The notes below the pieces were generated by a model. The model was not told the origin of the DNA, searched no databases, and saw only the letters and a program-made list of their open reading frames with translations. A DNA stretch of 64,000 nucleotides, from NCBI GenBank assembly GCA_963785565.1, contig CAWAVV010000013.1:372001-436000 (forward strand), written 5' to 3'. Positions within the stretch are counted from its first letter, which is position 1, and every line of letters begins with the position of its first letter. The DNA comes from AP-15 sp963785565. Lineage in GTDB: Bacteria; Pseudomonadota; Alphaproteobacteria; ATCC43930; CGMCC-115725. Shown here in pieces: positions 27,060-36,495 of this stretch. The translations under genes and the position numbers were made by a program.

Positions 27060-27970
27060 GCGCCGCCCCGCGATCGTCCGCGCCATCGACTCTCGAGCGG
27101 CTGCGCCGTATCGGCGTTATCGGCGCCGGGCAGATGGGCGGCGGCATTGCCCATGTCTGCGCCCTTGCCGGCTTCGATGTCGTCATGACCGATATCGACG
27201 ACGACGCGTTGCGGCGCGGGCGCGCGGCGATCGAGCGCAACCTGGCGCGCCAAGTTGCCCGCGGCAGAATCAAAGAGGCCGAAGAGCAAGCCGCACTGGC
27301 GCGCATCGCCACCGGGCTCGATTATGCGCTGTTCGACGATTGCGACATGGTGATCGAGGCCGCGACCGAAAAAGAGGAGGTCAAGCGCCAGATTTTCAAA
27401 AAGCTGACCCCGCATCTCAGATCCGACGCGCTGATCGCCACCAACACCTCATCGATCTCGATCACCCGGCTTGCCGCATCGACCGATCGGCCCGGCAAGT
27501 TCATCGGCATGCATTTCATGAACCCGGTGCCGGTGATGAGCCTGGTCGAGCTGATCCGCGGCATCGCCACCGACGAGCAGACATTTGCGCTGACCCGCGA
27601 CTTGGCGCTGAAGCTCGGCAAGAACCCGGTCGCGGCCGAGGATTTTCCAGCCTTTATCGTCAACCGGATTCTGCTGCCGATGATCAACGAGGCGGTCTAT
27701 GTGCTGTATGAAGGGGTGGGTTCGGTCGAGGCGATCGATACCGCGATGAAGCTCGGCGCCAACCACCCGATGGGTCCGCTCGAACTTGCCGATTTCATCG
27801 GGCTCGACACCTGCCTGTCGGTCATGCAGGTGCTTTATGAGGGTCTTGCCGACAGCAAGTACCGGCCTTGTCCGCTGCTGGTCAAATATGTCGAGGCCGG
27901 CTGGCTCGGCCGCAAGACCGGCCGCGGCTTTTACGACTATCGCGGCGAAAAGCCGGTGCCGACCCGCTGA
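27056..27970 (+). CDS. hbd: 3-hydroxybutyryl-CoA dehydrogenase
   Basis: 304 residues. NAD-binding GVIGAGQMGGGIAHVCALAGFDVVMTDID, then DMVIEAATEKEEVK, NTSSISITRLA, the catalytic HFMNPVPVM (His) and FIVNRILLPMINEA in the C-terminal dimer domain. Interconverts 3-hydroxybutyryl-CoA and acetoacetyl-CoA with NAD(P). Coupled to etfA; this three-gene order is common in alphaproteobacteria and ties beta-oxidation or polyhydroxybutyrate turnover to electron transfer. Confidence 0.95.
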   Translation: MSAAPRSSAPSTLERLRRIGVIGAGQMGGGIAHVCALAGFDVVMTDIDDDALRRGRAAIERNLARQVARGRIKEAEEQAALARIATGLDYALFDDCDMVIEAATEKEEVKRQIFKKLTPHLRSDALIATNTSSISITRLAASTDRPGKFIGMHFMNPVPVMSLVELIRGIATDEQTFALTRDLALKLGKNPVAAEDFPAFIVNRILLPMINEAVYVLYEGVGSVEAIDTAMKLGANHPMGPLELADFIGLDTCLSVMQVLYEGLADSKYRPCPLLVKYVEAGWLGRKTGRGFYDYRGEKPVPTR

Positions 27971-28093
27971 CCGGCAAAACTCCTCGCCTCATTTCGTCCC
28001 CCAATCTTGTCCTAAAGCGGCCGATCCGTTATCAACTTGTCACGATCGCATGCTATCCCGGCCTGCGAGCAAGGATCAGCGGAACGGTTCTTG

Positions 28094-28657
28094 GTGACGG
28101 CCTGCTTGGATAACTGCCCCGCTTTGGTGCTCAACGCGGATTTTCGCCCGCTGAGCTATTTCCCGTTGTCCTTGTGGTCATGGCAGGACGCGATCAAGGC
28201 AGTGTTTCTCGACCGGGTCAACATCATCGACCACTATGATGTCCGGGTGCACAGCCCGTCGCTCGAAATTCAGCTGCCGAGCGTCGTCTCTCTCAAGGAA
28301 TACGTGCCGGCCGCACGGCTTCCGGCGTTCACCCGGTTCAACGTATTTCTGCGCGACCGCTTCACCTGCCAGTATTGCGCCGAGCCCTATCCGTCGCACG
28401 ACCTGACCTTTGACCATCTGGTGCCGCGCTCGCGTGGCGGACGCACGACCTGGAGTAATGTCGTCACCGCCTGTGGCACCTGCAACCTGCTGAAGGGCAA
28501 CCGCCTGCCGCGCGAGAGCGGCATGTACCCGCGCCACCGCCCGGTCCAGCCGACGACCCATATGCTGCAGCAGAACGGACGCGCCTTCCCGCCCAACTAT
28601 CTGCACCACAGCTGGCGCGACTATCTCTACTGGGACACCGAGCTCGACCCGTTCTGA
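28094..28657 (+). CDS. HNH endonuclease domain protein
   Basis: About 187 residues. The core has a zinc knuckle CQYC and TACGTCNLLKG, with the HNH motif FDHLVPRSRGG between, matching the HNH type widespread as a single-copy gene in bacteria. The start LVLNADFRPLSYFPLSLWSWQDAIKAV is also typical of that family. GTG 28094 is my start; a TTG at 28037 is possible. Role not known, and no restriction or phage genes adjoin. Confidence 0.9.
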   Translation: MTACLDNCPALVLNADFRPLSYFPLSLWSWQDAIKAVFLDRVNIIDHYDVRVHSPSLEIQLPSVVSLKEYVPAARLPAFTRFNVFLRDRFTCQYCAEPYPSHDLTFDHLVPRSRGGRTTWSNVVTACGTCNLLKGNRLPRESGMYPRHRPVQPTTHMLQQNGRAFPPNYLHHSWRDYLYWDTELDPF

Positions 28658-28800
28658 GCCCAGCCCGGCCAAGGGAAGACTTTGAGGTGCGAAATCTCTT
28701 TTATTGAAGGGCCGGTTAGCGGATTCTTAGTGGCGTGGCAGGGGAATGGCCTATCTGCGTTTATGCGTTAGGTAGAAAGCGTGGCGTGACTTTGCGGCCA

Positions 28801-29382
28801 ATGGATAAAAGACGGTTACCCCCATCTCGTCTGCGTCGTGTCCTCACCTTCATCAACGAGACCCGTTGGATAGGTTGGGGTCTCCCGTTGATCGGCATCC
28901 TGGTGGCAGTCGCCAACTATCGAATTGTCAGCCCCGGCGACCGTCCCGAGGTCCACATTACCGAGGCGTATGCAGGAAGGACATCCGCGGCTTCGTCGGA
29001 CGCGACATGGGTAGCCAAATATAAAAATGACGGCACAAAGGCTGCCGCACACATAACGGTAAAGCTTGGAACGGTTGACCTTGTCACCAAAAAATCGAAG
29101 ATACTGGCGCCGCCCGACAAACGGGAAAGACTCGCCGTGGGGCCGCCGTTTGAAACGGCGGCCGCCGAGTTCAAATTCAAGCAAGAGGACGTTTATCAGC
29201 TGTTCGTGGTCTGCCTATATTATTCTGATGATAACGGTTCAACCTTCCGCCCAGTAACCAATTTCTACAAGATATCGGCAATACTAATGTCTTCGAGTGA
29301 TGACCGCTGCTGCGAGCTGGCCGACGCGACGACTGTTGAACAGGAAGCGTTATCGGATTGGTTCACATGCGCGAAGCTGTAA
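28801..29382 (+). CDS. hypothetical membrane-anchored protein
   Basis: 193 residues: a basic N-terminus, one transmembrane helix near residues 22-42 (IGWGLPLIGILVAVANYRIV), then a mostly beta domain (VHITEAYAGRT, WVAKYKNDGTKAAAHITVKLGTVDLVTKK) resembling an Ig-like or FxLYD-like fold. The C-terminus has three Cys (DDRCCELA, WFTCAKL). Codon usage is less GC-biased than the neighbours and the gene abuts the IS pile-up, so acquisition is possible. No recognisable family. Confidence 0.6.
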   Translation: MDKRRLPPSRLRRVLTFINETRWIGWGLPLIGILVAVANYRIVSPGDRPEVHITEAYAGRTSAASSDATWVAKYKNDGTKAAAHITVKLGTVDLVTKKSKILAPPDKRERLAVGPPFETAAAEFKFKQEDVYQLFVVCLYYSDDNGSTFRPVTNFYKISAILMSSSDDRCCELADATTVEQEALSDWFTCAKL

Positions 29383-29461
29383 GTTTTTCATAAACCTTGG
29401 CCAACCATCGAACCGGGCGCTTCGGGCTTGCAGAGCCCCGGCGCGGCCATCAGCGCGGTGA

Positions 29462-29690
29462 CGTCAAAAGGTTTGTGTCAGCAGGAGAGGGGTGCTGACG
29501 CCCTGGTTGCGGTTTTCATGATTGAAGACGGCGAAGAGGACACGGTCCATCGAAGTGCGGTCTGAGAAGACCCCGATGGGCCGGGTTCGGCGCCGGACTT
29601 CGCGAAAGCGGCGTTCGATAGCGTTGGTAGTCCTGACCCGTTTGCGCTCGGCGCGGGATTTGTAGCACCAGCAGAGCCTGCCCCGGCGCA
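29462..29690 (-). mobile_element. IS256-type transposase 3' fragment and element end
   Basis: On the minus strand, about 70 codons read RTTNAIERRFREVRRRTRP, then FSDRTSMDRVLFAVFNHENRNQG and end in TPLLLTQTF, the C-terminus of an IS256-family transposase. The same end recurs at 57427, with the outermost 38 bases identical. The 5' part is missing and is replaced abruptly by IS481 sequence near 29690, so another element inserted into or recombined with it. Confidence 0.8.
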
Positions 29691-30335
29691 GGTGTTGTGT
29701 CGCGCGAGTTTAGCGAGGAGTTCGGCGGGCGCCTGATAGCCGAGGCAGCGCAGGCGGGTGAGATTGTAATCGGCCACAAAGGTGTGGAGATAGACGTCGC
29801 ATTCGGCATGGTCGCGAAAGCGGCGATGGGCACGCAGTTGCGGTCGGCGGTCGAGATGCTCGCCGAGGCGGCGGTTGAAGCGTTCGACCATGTCGTTGGT
29901 TTGCGGGCGAAACGGGCGGATCAGTCGGTGAGTAATCGGACGCTGGGTGCAGATGCGATCGAAGGCATGCTTCGCCGGACGGCTTATCGTGCGGCTTGGC
30001 CTTTTGTCGACGGCAAAGCGATCGGTAAATTCGGAGCCGTTGTCGGTCAGCACGGTATGAACAGCAAGCGGGAAGCTGGCGAGAAAGCGCTCGATAAACC
30101 CGGCCGCGGTGTCAGCCCGGCGATCGGTCAGGATTTCGAGGGAGACGAAGCGGGTGGCGCGGTCGATCGCGACCCCGGCTTGGCGCCGGGGCAGGCTCCG
30201 GCGTAGCTGCGCCGGCGGTCGAGCGGCATCGTCGAGCGGCAGCGCCAAGCTGCGGCGCAGCTCGACGATCAGGGCTCCTTCCCATTCGGTCATCGGGGTG
30301 GTCAGGCGATGCGGGCGGACCGTCACGCCAATCTT
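29690..30335 (-). mobile_element. IS481-family transposase remnant
   Basis: Encodes an rve integrase core: AIDRATRFVSLEI (first Asp), VLTDNGSEFTDR (second Asp) and PQTNDMVERFNRRL (Glu), so the DDE triad is still visible, followed by YNLTRLRCLGYQAPAELL. The N-terminal HTH part is incomplete: TPMTEWEGALIVELRRSLALPLDD runs straight into the catalytic domain with a segment missing. No start codon suits the full gene. A dead copy. Confidence 0.8.
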
Positions 30336-30337
30336 GC

Positions 30338-31057
30338 GGGATACAAGACGAAGGCCGGGGGTAGGCTCTTGCGGGCGGTGGTGGCCGAGCTGGCCGAGCG
30401 CGACACCCCGACCAGCTAGGGCGCGGTGTGGGGCTTTTTCGCCTGCGAGGGGATTACCTTTAAAAAAAGCCTGCACGCCAGCGAGCAGGATCGCGTCGAC
30501 AGCGCCCGCCGACGGGCGGTGGAAGATGCATCAAGGCCGGCTTGATCCGCGGCGCCTGGTGTTCCTCGACGAAACTTGGGCCAGGACCAACATGACGCGC
30601 CGCCACGGGCGCCGTGCGCGCGGCGCCCGGCTGGTCGCTAATGTGCCGCATTGCCGCTGCCGCACCGTGACGTCCCTGGCGGCGCTGCGCCATGACCGCA
30701 TCGCCGCGGCCTGCGTTATCGACGGGCCGATCATCGGCACCAGCTTTTGCGCCTATATCGAGCAGTTCCTGGTTCCCACCCTCAGCCCCGGCGACATCGT
30801 CGTCATGGACAATCTCGGCAGCCGCAAGGGCAAGGCCGTGCGCCGCCTGATCCGCGCCGCCGGCGCCAAGCTGTTCTTCCTGCCCCAATATTTGCCCGAT
30901 CTCAACCCGATCGAGCAAGTCTTTGCCAAACTCAAGACCTTGCTGCGCAAAACCGACCCGAGGCCACTTGGCGCAGCATCGGCGACCTGATCGGCCGCTT
31001 CACCCTACCGGAATGCGCCAATTACCTCGCCAATGCCGGCTATGCTTCGACCTAACC
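30338..31057 (+). mobile_element. IS630-family transposase remnant
   Basis: The catalytic core is easily read: LVFLDETW (Asp, Glu region), GDIVVMDNLGSRKG (second Asp) and FFLPQYLPDLNPIEQVFAKLKT (Glu). The upstream half is in another frame and contains a TAG (AERDTPTS*GAVWGFF), and the tail shifts frame again to WRSIGDLIGRF. At least two frameshifts and one stop, so not functional by itself. It abuts the IS481 remnant head to head. Confidence 0.8.
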
Positions 31058-31191
31058 GGATTACGCTCTAGCAACGACCGGTTGGGGGCACGAAGACCCG
31101 TTTCCACACCCGAGGCCGAGCGGTCGATGTCGGATTCGAAGGCGGTCAATTGCTGCCGATATTCACTGACTGAGCCTTTTGAGGCAGGCTC

Positions 31192-31740
31192 TCAGCAGCA
31201 GTTTTTAGAATTCGATTGAAACTTGAAGCCCAACACTGCGGCGTTCTTGATGTTCGACTGCGCGTTCGGCTGGATGACGTCTTGGAATTCCGGCCGAAAA
31301 TCGACGCCACGGTAGACATGGATGCGGTAATTGGCTTCGAGGATCATCTCGTGGCTCTGCGCTGCAGTAGCGTGTTGCTCAATGGAATGCCCAGCACCGC
31401 CTGTTCCGCCTGCACCGCGGCGAGCGTGTCGCTCATCCCGATATAGGCGAACAAGAGCCCGACGGTGTCCTCTGGCGCCAAAAGCCGCGGTCCACCAGAG
31501 CCGCGACGTATTGCTCGGCATAGGTAGAGTTGTCGGGATTGTTGTGGATGTAACCGCCGAGGGCGTAAAGCCCTTCCTGGTCGGAAGTACCGTTGCGTAC
31601 CAGCATCTAGTCCGCGAGCAGCCAGAACTGGGCGTTGCCGATCTCGCTTGTGACCGGCACACCGGCGCTCGACGGCAGCGCGCTTGAGAAGCTGTCGAAG
31701 CGCGATGTGTCATGACCGAAGCCGACGATATAATGGCCGG
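31192..31740 (-). pseudogene. OprB-like carbohydrate porin remnant
   Basis: The 3' frame ends ILEANYRIHVYRGVDFRPEFQDVIQPN..IKNAAVLGFKF, an outer-membrane beta-barrel end like OprB carbohydrate porins (final Phe-rich strand). Upstream pieces in other frames read ALPSSAGVPVTSEIGNAQFWL, EGLYALGGYIHNNPDNSTYAEQYVAALVDRG, interrupted by a stop near 31606 and shifts. The 5' end is missing next to the IS pile-up. It would have imported sugars, fitting the following metabolic genes. Confidence 0.7.
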
Positions 31741-31915
31741 GCAGCTGATCGCTTCCCCACCTCGGCTCCCTCAGTACCACACCGATCTCCGCAACTCCGG
31801 ATCAATATCTATTTGAAACCTGACAAATCAGATCTCGATGACCTTAGCGTTCTTTCAAATGAAAAATTCGGGTGCGGTGCTAAATTCTGTAGCGCCTCTC
31901 TGCCCAAAAACCTTC
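31741..31915. other. intergenic sequence
   Basis: About 175 bp between the porin remnant and rpiB. It is richer in A+T than the flanks and I see no gene, repeat or hairpin in it. It may hold worn 5' porin sequence or a promoter. Confidence 0.3.
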
Positions 31916-32380
31916 TCAAGATTTCGATGCGCTTCGGGACACTTCGAGCGACGCCACTTTGCCCAACCGGCGAAGATGTCGTTCCGCCTGGCTGAACTCG
32001 GCCGCCAAGAAGGTCTCGACGAGGTCCCAAGCCACGGCCGGGCCCACTGTCCGGCCGCCCATGCAGATAATGTTCATGTGGTCGTCCTCGACCCCTTGCC
32101 GGGCGGAGAAGTGATCGTGGATTAGCGCCGCGCGGACGCCGGGAATCCTATTGGCACAGACAGATGCTCCTACGCCACTGCCGCAGATGGCCACGCCGCG
32201 TTCGACCCGTCCGGCAGCGACAGCCGCGGCAAGCGGGGTGACTTAGTCCGGATAGTCGTCGTCCGGGGTCAGGCTGTGCGCGCCAAAATCGACGATCTCA
32301 TGACCAGCCGCGCGAAGTTGGATGACCAGTTCCCCCTTCAACTTGAATCCGCCGTGATCGGTGCCGATGCCAATTCGCAT
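31916..32380 (-). pseudogene. rpiB: ribose-5-phosphate isomerase B with an internal stop
   Basis: Interconverts ribose-5-P and ribulose-5-P. It reads MRIGIGTDHGGFKLKGELV, then VDFGAHSLTPDDDYPD, a TAA at 32243-32245, and continues in the same frame as VTPLAAAVAAGRVERGVAICGSGVGASVCANR (active-site Cys) and AALIHDHFSARQGVEDDHMNIICMGGR. The family usually has an aromatic residue at the stop position (DYPDF or DYPDY), so one base change made the stop. Total length about 153 codons. Next to pgi on the same strand with a 16-bp gap. Confidence 0.88.
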
Positions 32381-32396
32381 GTTCTCGGTTCCGTTA

Positions 32397-34037
32397 TCAA
32401 TTCGCCTTGACCTTGCGGTAGTGGCGGATCAGGCTGTTCGTTGAGCTGTCATGGCCGAGTTTGGGCTCGGTCTTTGCCGCGAGTTCGGGGATGATGCGCT
32501 GGGCAAGGACCTTGCCGAGCTCGACGCCCCATTGGTCGAACGAATCGACGTGCCAGACGGCGCCCTGGGTAAAGACACTGTGCTCGTAGAGAGCGACAAG
32601 CTTGCCGAGCGCCGCTGGAGTCAGCTGCTGCAGCAGGATCGTGCTTGACGGCCGATTTCCCTCGAACGTGCGGTGGGGCACGAGCCAGTCGGGCGAGCCC
32701 TCGGCATGGACTTCCTCTGGCGTCTTGCCGAAGGCGAGCGCTTCGCCCTGCGCAAAGACGTTGGCGAGCAGCATGTCATGCTGTTCACCCAGCGGGTTCA
32801 GCGGCTGGCCGAAGGCGATGAAGTCGCAGGGGATCAATCGTGTCCCTTGATGGATCAGCTGGTAGAACGAGTGCTGGCCGTTGGTGCCGGGCTCACCCCA
32901 ATAGATCGGACCGGTGTCGTGACTGACGGGGTGACCGTCGAGCGTCACGTGCTTGCCATTGCTCTCCATCGTCAACTGCTGGAGATAGGCGGGAAACCGC
33001 TTCAGGTACTGCTCGTAAGGGAATACGCCGACGGTCTGCGCCCCGAAGAAGTTATTGTACCAGACGGCCAGCAACCCCATCAGCACCGGCAGGTTGCGCT
33101 CGAACGGAGCAGTTCGAAAATGCTCGTCGATTTCGTGAAAACCGCCGAGCATGGTGCGAAAATTCTCCGGGCCGATGGCGATCATCGTCGACAGGCCGAT
33201 CGCCGAATCCATTGAATAGCGCCCGCCGACCCAATCCCAGAACGGGAACATGTCGGCGGTGTCGATGCCGAACTTCGCCACCTCCGCCGTGTTCGTCGAA
33301 GCCGCGACAAAATGCCGGGCGATCGACTTTTCATCGCCGCCCAGACCCGCGAGCGACCAGGCGCGCGCCGCGCGCGCGTTGGTCATCGTCTCCAAAGTGG
33401 TGAAGGTCTTTGACGAGACGATGAACAGGGTCTCCGCCGCATTGAGGTCGCGCACCGCTTCGGAGAAGTCGGTGCCGTCGACATTGGAAACAAAACGGAA
33501 ATTCATCGCGCGGTCGGTGTAGTGTCTGAGCGCTTCGTAGGCCATGACCGGGCCGAGGTCGGAGCCGCCGATGCCGATATTGACGACATTGCAAATTCGC
33601 CTGCCGGTATGGCCCTTCCACTCCCCGCTGCGGATCCGATCGGAAAAATCGGCCATTCGGTCGAGCACGGCGTGGACCCCCGGCACCACATTCTCGCCGT
33701 CTACCATGATCGAGGCACCCTTTGGCGCGCGCAATGCCACGTGGAGCACGGCGCGCTGTTCCGAGGCGTTAATTTTCTCTCCCCGAAACATCGCATTGAT
33801 CCGTGCGCGCAGGGCGACCGCCTCCGCCAAATCGAACAGCAGCCTGAGGGTCTCCGCGGTAACGCGGTTTTTCGAATAATCAAGGTAGATCCCGGCCGCT
33901 TCCGCGATCATCTGCTCGCCGCGCGTTGGATCATCCGCGAACAGCTTTCGCAAGTGCAGACCGCGAACCCCGTCATAATGGGCTTTGAGGGCATCCCAGG
34001 CCGATCTCTCGGTCGGTGGCACGGTGCCTGCTGTCAT
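32397..34037 (-). CDS. pgi: glucose-6-phosphate isomerase
   Basis: Interconverts glucose-6-P and fructose-6-P. 546 residues, full length. Signatures: NIGIGGSDLGPVMAYEAL, SSKTFTTLETMTNA (phosphate-binding), FWDWVGGRYSMDSAIG, and GTNGQHSFYQLIHQGTRLIPCDFI with the active-site Glu/His region, plus the Lys near KVLAQRI. One of only three intact genes in the storage-carbon island. Co-directional with tal, pgm and glgP remnants upstream. Confidence 0.97.
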   Translation of the reverse strand: MTAGTVPPTERSAWDALKAHYDGVRGLHLRKLFADDPTRGEQMIAEAAGIYLDYSKNRVTAETLRLLFDLAEAVALRARINAMFRGEKINASEQRAVLHVALRAPKGASIMVDGENVVPGVHAVLDRMADFSDRIRSGEWKGHTGRRICNVVNIGIGGSDLGPVMAYEALRHYTDRAMNFRFVSNVDGTDFSEAVRDLNAAETLFIVSSKTFTTLETMTNARAARAWSLAGLGGDEKSIARHFVAASTNTAEVAKFGIDTADMFPFWDWVGGRYSMDSAIGLSTMIAIGPENFRTMLGGFHEIDEHFRTAPFERNLPVLMGLLAVWYNNFFGAQTVGVFPYEQYLKRFPAYLQQLTMESNGKHVTLDGHPVSHDTGPIYWGEPGTNGQHSFYQLIHQGTRLIPCDFIAFGQPLNPLGEQHDMLLANVFAQGEALAFGKTPEEVHAEGSPDWLVPHRTFEGNRPSSTILLQQLTPAALGKLVALYEHSVFTQGAVWHVDSFDQWGVELGKVLAQRIIPELAAKTEPKLGHDSSTNSLIRHYRKVKAN

Positions 34038-34074
34038 TGCTGTTGCTCCTGCATACCCGCCGGACGCGTCGCGC

Positions 34075-34520
34075 CTAGGCGGCCTTCTCGAGGGCCGCGA
34101 TCTTCGACGCGATCACGGCCAACAGTTCGTCCCATGATTTGACGAATGAGGCGGCTCCCTCGTCCTGGAGCCGGGTCGCCAAGCCGTCGATGTCGACACC
34201 GGCTTTGGCAAACTCGGCCAATACGGCCTCGCCGTCGCCGCCGTCCGCCGGCAGGATGTTGCCGAGGTCACCGTGGTCGGCCAGAGCCTTCAGCGTCTGC
34301 TCCGGCATCGTGTTGACCGTGAAAGGCGCGGCGAGGGCTTTGACGTAGAGAACGTCGGAAGCCTCGACGTCCTTGGTTCCGGTGTTGGCCCAGAGCGGGC
34401 GCTGCGGGCGAGCGCCGACATTATAAACCCGCTGCCAGCGTGGCGAGTCAAGCAGCGCACGATAGGCCTGGTAGGTGCACTTGGCGATGGCGATGACGAG
34501 CTGCCCGCGCAGCGCATGGG
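34075..34520 (-). pseudogene. tal: transaldolase 3' fragment
   Basis: The C-terminal part of transaldolase (tal/phosphoglucoisomerase-associated type): AIAKCTYQAYRALLDSPRW, GARPQRPLWANTGTKD, SDVLYVKALAAPFTVNTMPEQTLKALADHG. About 145 residues remain of roughly 360; the Schiff-base Lys half is lost. The 5' edge near 34520 joins directly to the malQ fragment, in a different frame. Confidence 0.88.
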
Positions 34521-34811
34521 GGCACCTTGTCCTTCGTCGATCAGGTCCTGGGGACTGACCAGCGCCTCGTTGCCGGCGAATGACGACAGGGACTGATAGG
34601 GCGAGTTGCCGTAGCCGGTGGGGCCGAGCGGAAGCGCCTGCCACCAGCCTTGTCCGGCCCCGCGCAGGCGGTCGATCCACGCCCGCGCCGCCGGCCCGAC
34701 ATCGCCGATGCCGTAAGGCGAGGGCAGCGAGGAGACGTGGAGCAGCACTCCGGAGGAGCTATAGCCGCTTGGAAATGGTGGGATGCCTTGCCGCTCGATC
34801 TGCTCGCTCAT
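34520..34811 (-). pseudogene. malQ: 4-alpha-glucanotransferase 5' fragment
   Basis: The first ~95 residues of MalQ: GVLLHVSSLPSPYGIGDVGPAARAWIDRL, GWWQALPLGPTGYGNSPYQSLSSFAGNE, LVSPQDLIDEG, then it stops matching at about 34520 where transaldolase sequence begins. The enzyme would shuffle maltodextrin chains. The ATG overlaps the pgm stop, as in an intact operon. All catalytic residues are lost. Confidence 0.88.
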
Positions 34812-36481
34812 GCCGGTTCGCTGCTCCGGCGCGGATCCGAGGCGACGAGCGCCTTGTTTACGATCTCCCGCGCCTGGTCGACGATGGCGGCGAGGTGCGC
34901 CTCGTCCTTGAAGCTCTCCGCGTAGATTTTGTACACGGCCTCGGTACCGGACGGCCGCGCCGCGAACCAGCCGCTCTTAGCGACGACCTTGAGACCGCCG
35001 ATCGGGGCGCCATTGCCCGGGGCACGGGTCAGCCTTGCCAGGATCGGCTCGCCCGCAAGTTTGGGCGCATCGACCGCCTTAGGGGAAAGGGTTTCCAGCT
35101 TCGCTTTCTCTTCATCGGTCGCCGGCGCGTCTATGCGTTTATAGTGCGCCGCCCCGAACTCCGCTGTCAGCGCATCATAGTGCTCGCTTGGGTCCTTGCC
35201 GGTTCGGGCGGTAATCTCGGCGGCCAGCAGATCCATGATCGGGCCGTCCTTGTCGGTCGCCCACACCGTGCCGTCCCGACGCAAAAAGCTCGCCCCGGCG
35301 CTCTCCTCGCCGCCAAAGCAGCATGAGCCGTCGAAGAGACCCGGCACGAACCATTTGAAGCCAACCGGCACCTCGGTCAAGCGGCGACCGAGCCGGTCGA
35401 CAACGCGATCGATCATGCTGCTGCTGACCACAGTCTTGCCGACCGCGGCATGTGCCGGCCATTGCGGCCGATGCGTCAGCAGATACTGGATCGCCACCGC
35501 TAGGTAATGGTTCGGGTTCACCAGCCCCCCGGACGGGGTGACGATGCCGTGGCGGTCCGAGTCGGCGTCATTGGCGAAGGCTAGCCGGTAGCGATCCTTG
35601 AGACCGACGAGCCTTGCCATGGCGTACGGGCTCGAACAATCCATCCGGATCTGGCCGTCGTAATCGACGGTCATGAACGAGAAGGTCGGGTCGACCTTCG
35701 GATTGACGACCGCGATGTCGAGCTTGTAGATCGTGTTGATCGGCTCCCAGTAATGCACGGCAGCACCGCCGAGCGGGTCGACGGCAAGCTTGAGACGGGC
35801 GGCCTGAATGGCCTCCATATCGACGACGTTGCGCAAGTCATTGACATAAGGCAGCACGAAGTCTCGCTGGTGCGTCGTGTCCGCGCGGAGCGCTTCCTCG
35901 AACCCCACCCGTCTGACGTATTTATTGCCATCGCGCAGAATTTCGTTGGCGCGGTTCTCGATCCATTGTGTCACGTGGGTATCGGCCGGCCCTCCGTGGG
36001 TCGGGTTGTATTTGAAACCACCGTCCTCAGGCGGATTGTGCGACGGGGTAATAACAATACCGTCCGCGAGATGCTCTGTACGCGACCGGTTATGGACGAG
36101 GATCGCGCGCGATATGACCGGCGTCGGCGTCACGCCGCAGGCTTGTTGGATTATCGTCAGCACGTCGTTTGCGGCGAGCACTTCGAGAGCGGTGCACTGA
36201 GCTGGACCGGAAAGCGCATGGGTGTCCTTGCCCATGTACAGCGGCCCGTCGGCCGCGTGCGCGACACGATAGTCGCAGATGGCCTGGGTGATCGCCAGAA
36301 TGTGGGCTTCGGTGAACGAACCGCGAAAGGGCGAGCCGCGATGCCCGCTGGTGCCGAAGCTGACCCGCTGGGCAGGATCATCAAGATCGGGGCGGCATTC
36401 GAAATATTCCCGTTCGAGCCGGGACAGGTCGACCAGCATCTCCTTCGGTGCCGGCTTGCCGGCGAGCGGTGAAATGTCCAT
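34808..36481 (-). CDS. pgm: phosphoglucomutase (alpha-D-glucose phosphate-specific)
   Basis: Interconverts glucose-1-P and glucose-6-P. 557 residues: RVSFGTSGHRGSPFRGSF, the phosphoserine loop ITPSHNPPEDGGFKYNP, the metal loop FANDADSDRHGIV, sugar-binding CCFGGEESAGASFLRRDGTVW and the phosphate-binding end FAARPSGTEAVYKIYAESF. ATG 36481 begins MDISPLAGKPAP. Lies 14 bp downstream of glgP and overlaps malQ. Intact. Confidence 0.97.
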   Translation of the reverse strand: MDISPLAGKPAPKEMLVDLSRLEREYFECRPDLDDPAQRVSFGTSGHRGSPFRGSFTEAHILAITQAICDYRVAHAADGPLYMGKDTHALSGPAQCTALEVLAANDVLTIIQQACGVTPTPVISRAILVHNRSRTEHLADGIVITPSHNPPEDGGFKYNPTHGGPADTHVTQWIENRANEILRDGNKYVRRVGFEEALRADTTHQRDFVLPYVNDLRNVVDMEAIQAARLKLAVDPLGGAAVHYWEPINTIYKLDIAVVNPKVDPTFSFMTVDYDGQIRMDCSSPYAMARLVGLKDRYRLAFANDADSDRHGIVTPSGGLVNPNHYLAVAIQYLLTHRPQWPAHAAVGKTVVSSSMIDRVVDRLGRRLTEVPVGFKWFVPGLFDGSCCFGGEESAGASFLRRDGTVWATDKDGPIMDLLAAEITARTGKDPSEHYDALTAEFGAAHYKRIDAPATDEEKAKLETLSPKAVDAPKLAGEPILARLTRAPGNGAPIGGLKVVAKSGWFAARPSGTEAVYKIYAESFKDEAHLAAIVDQAREIVNKALVASDPRRSSEPA

Positions 36482-36495
36482 TTGCGGCTTCCTTT

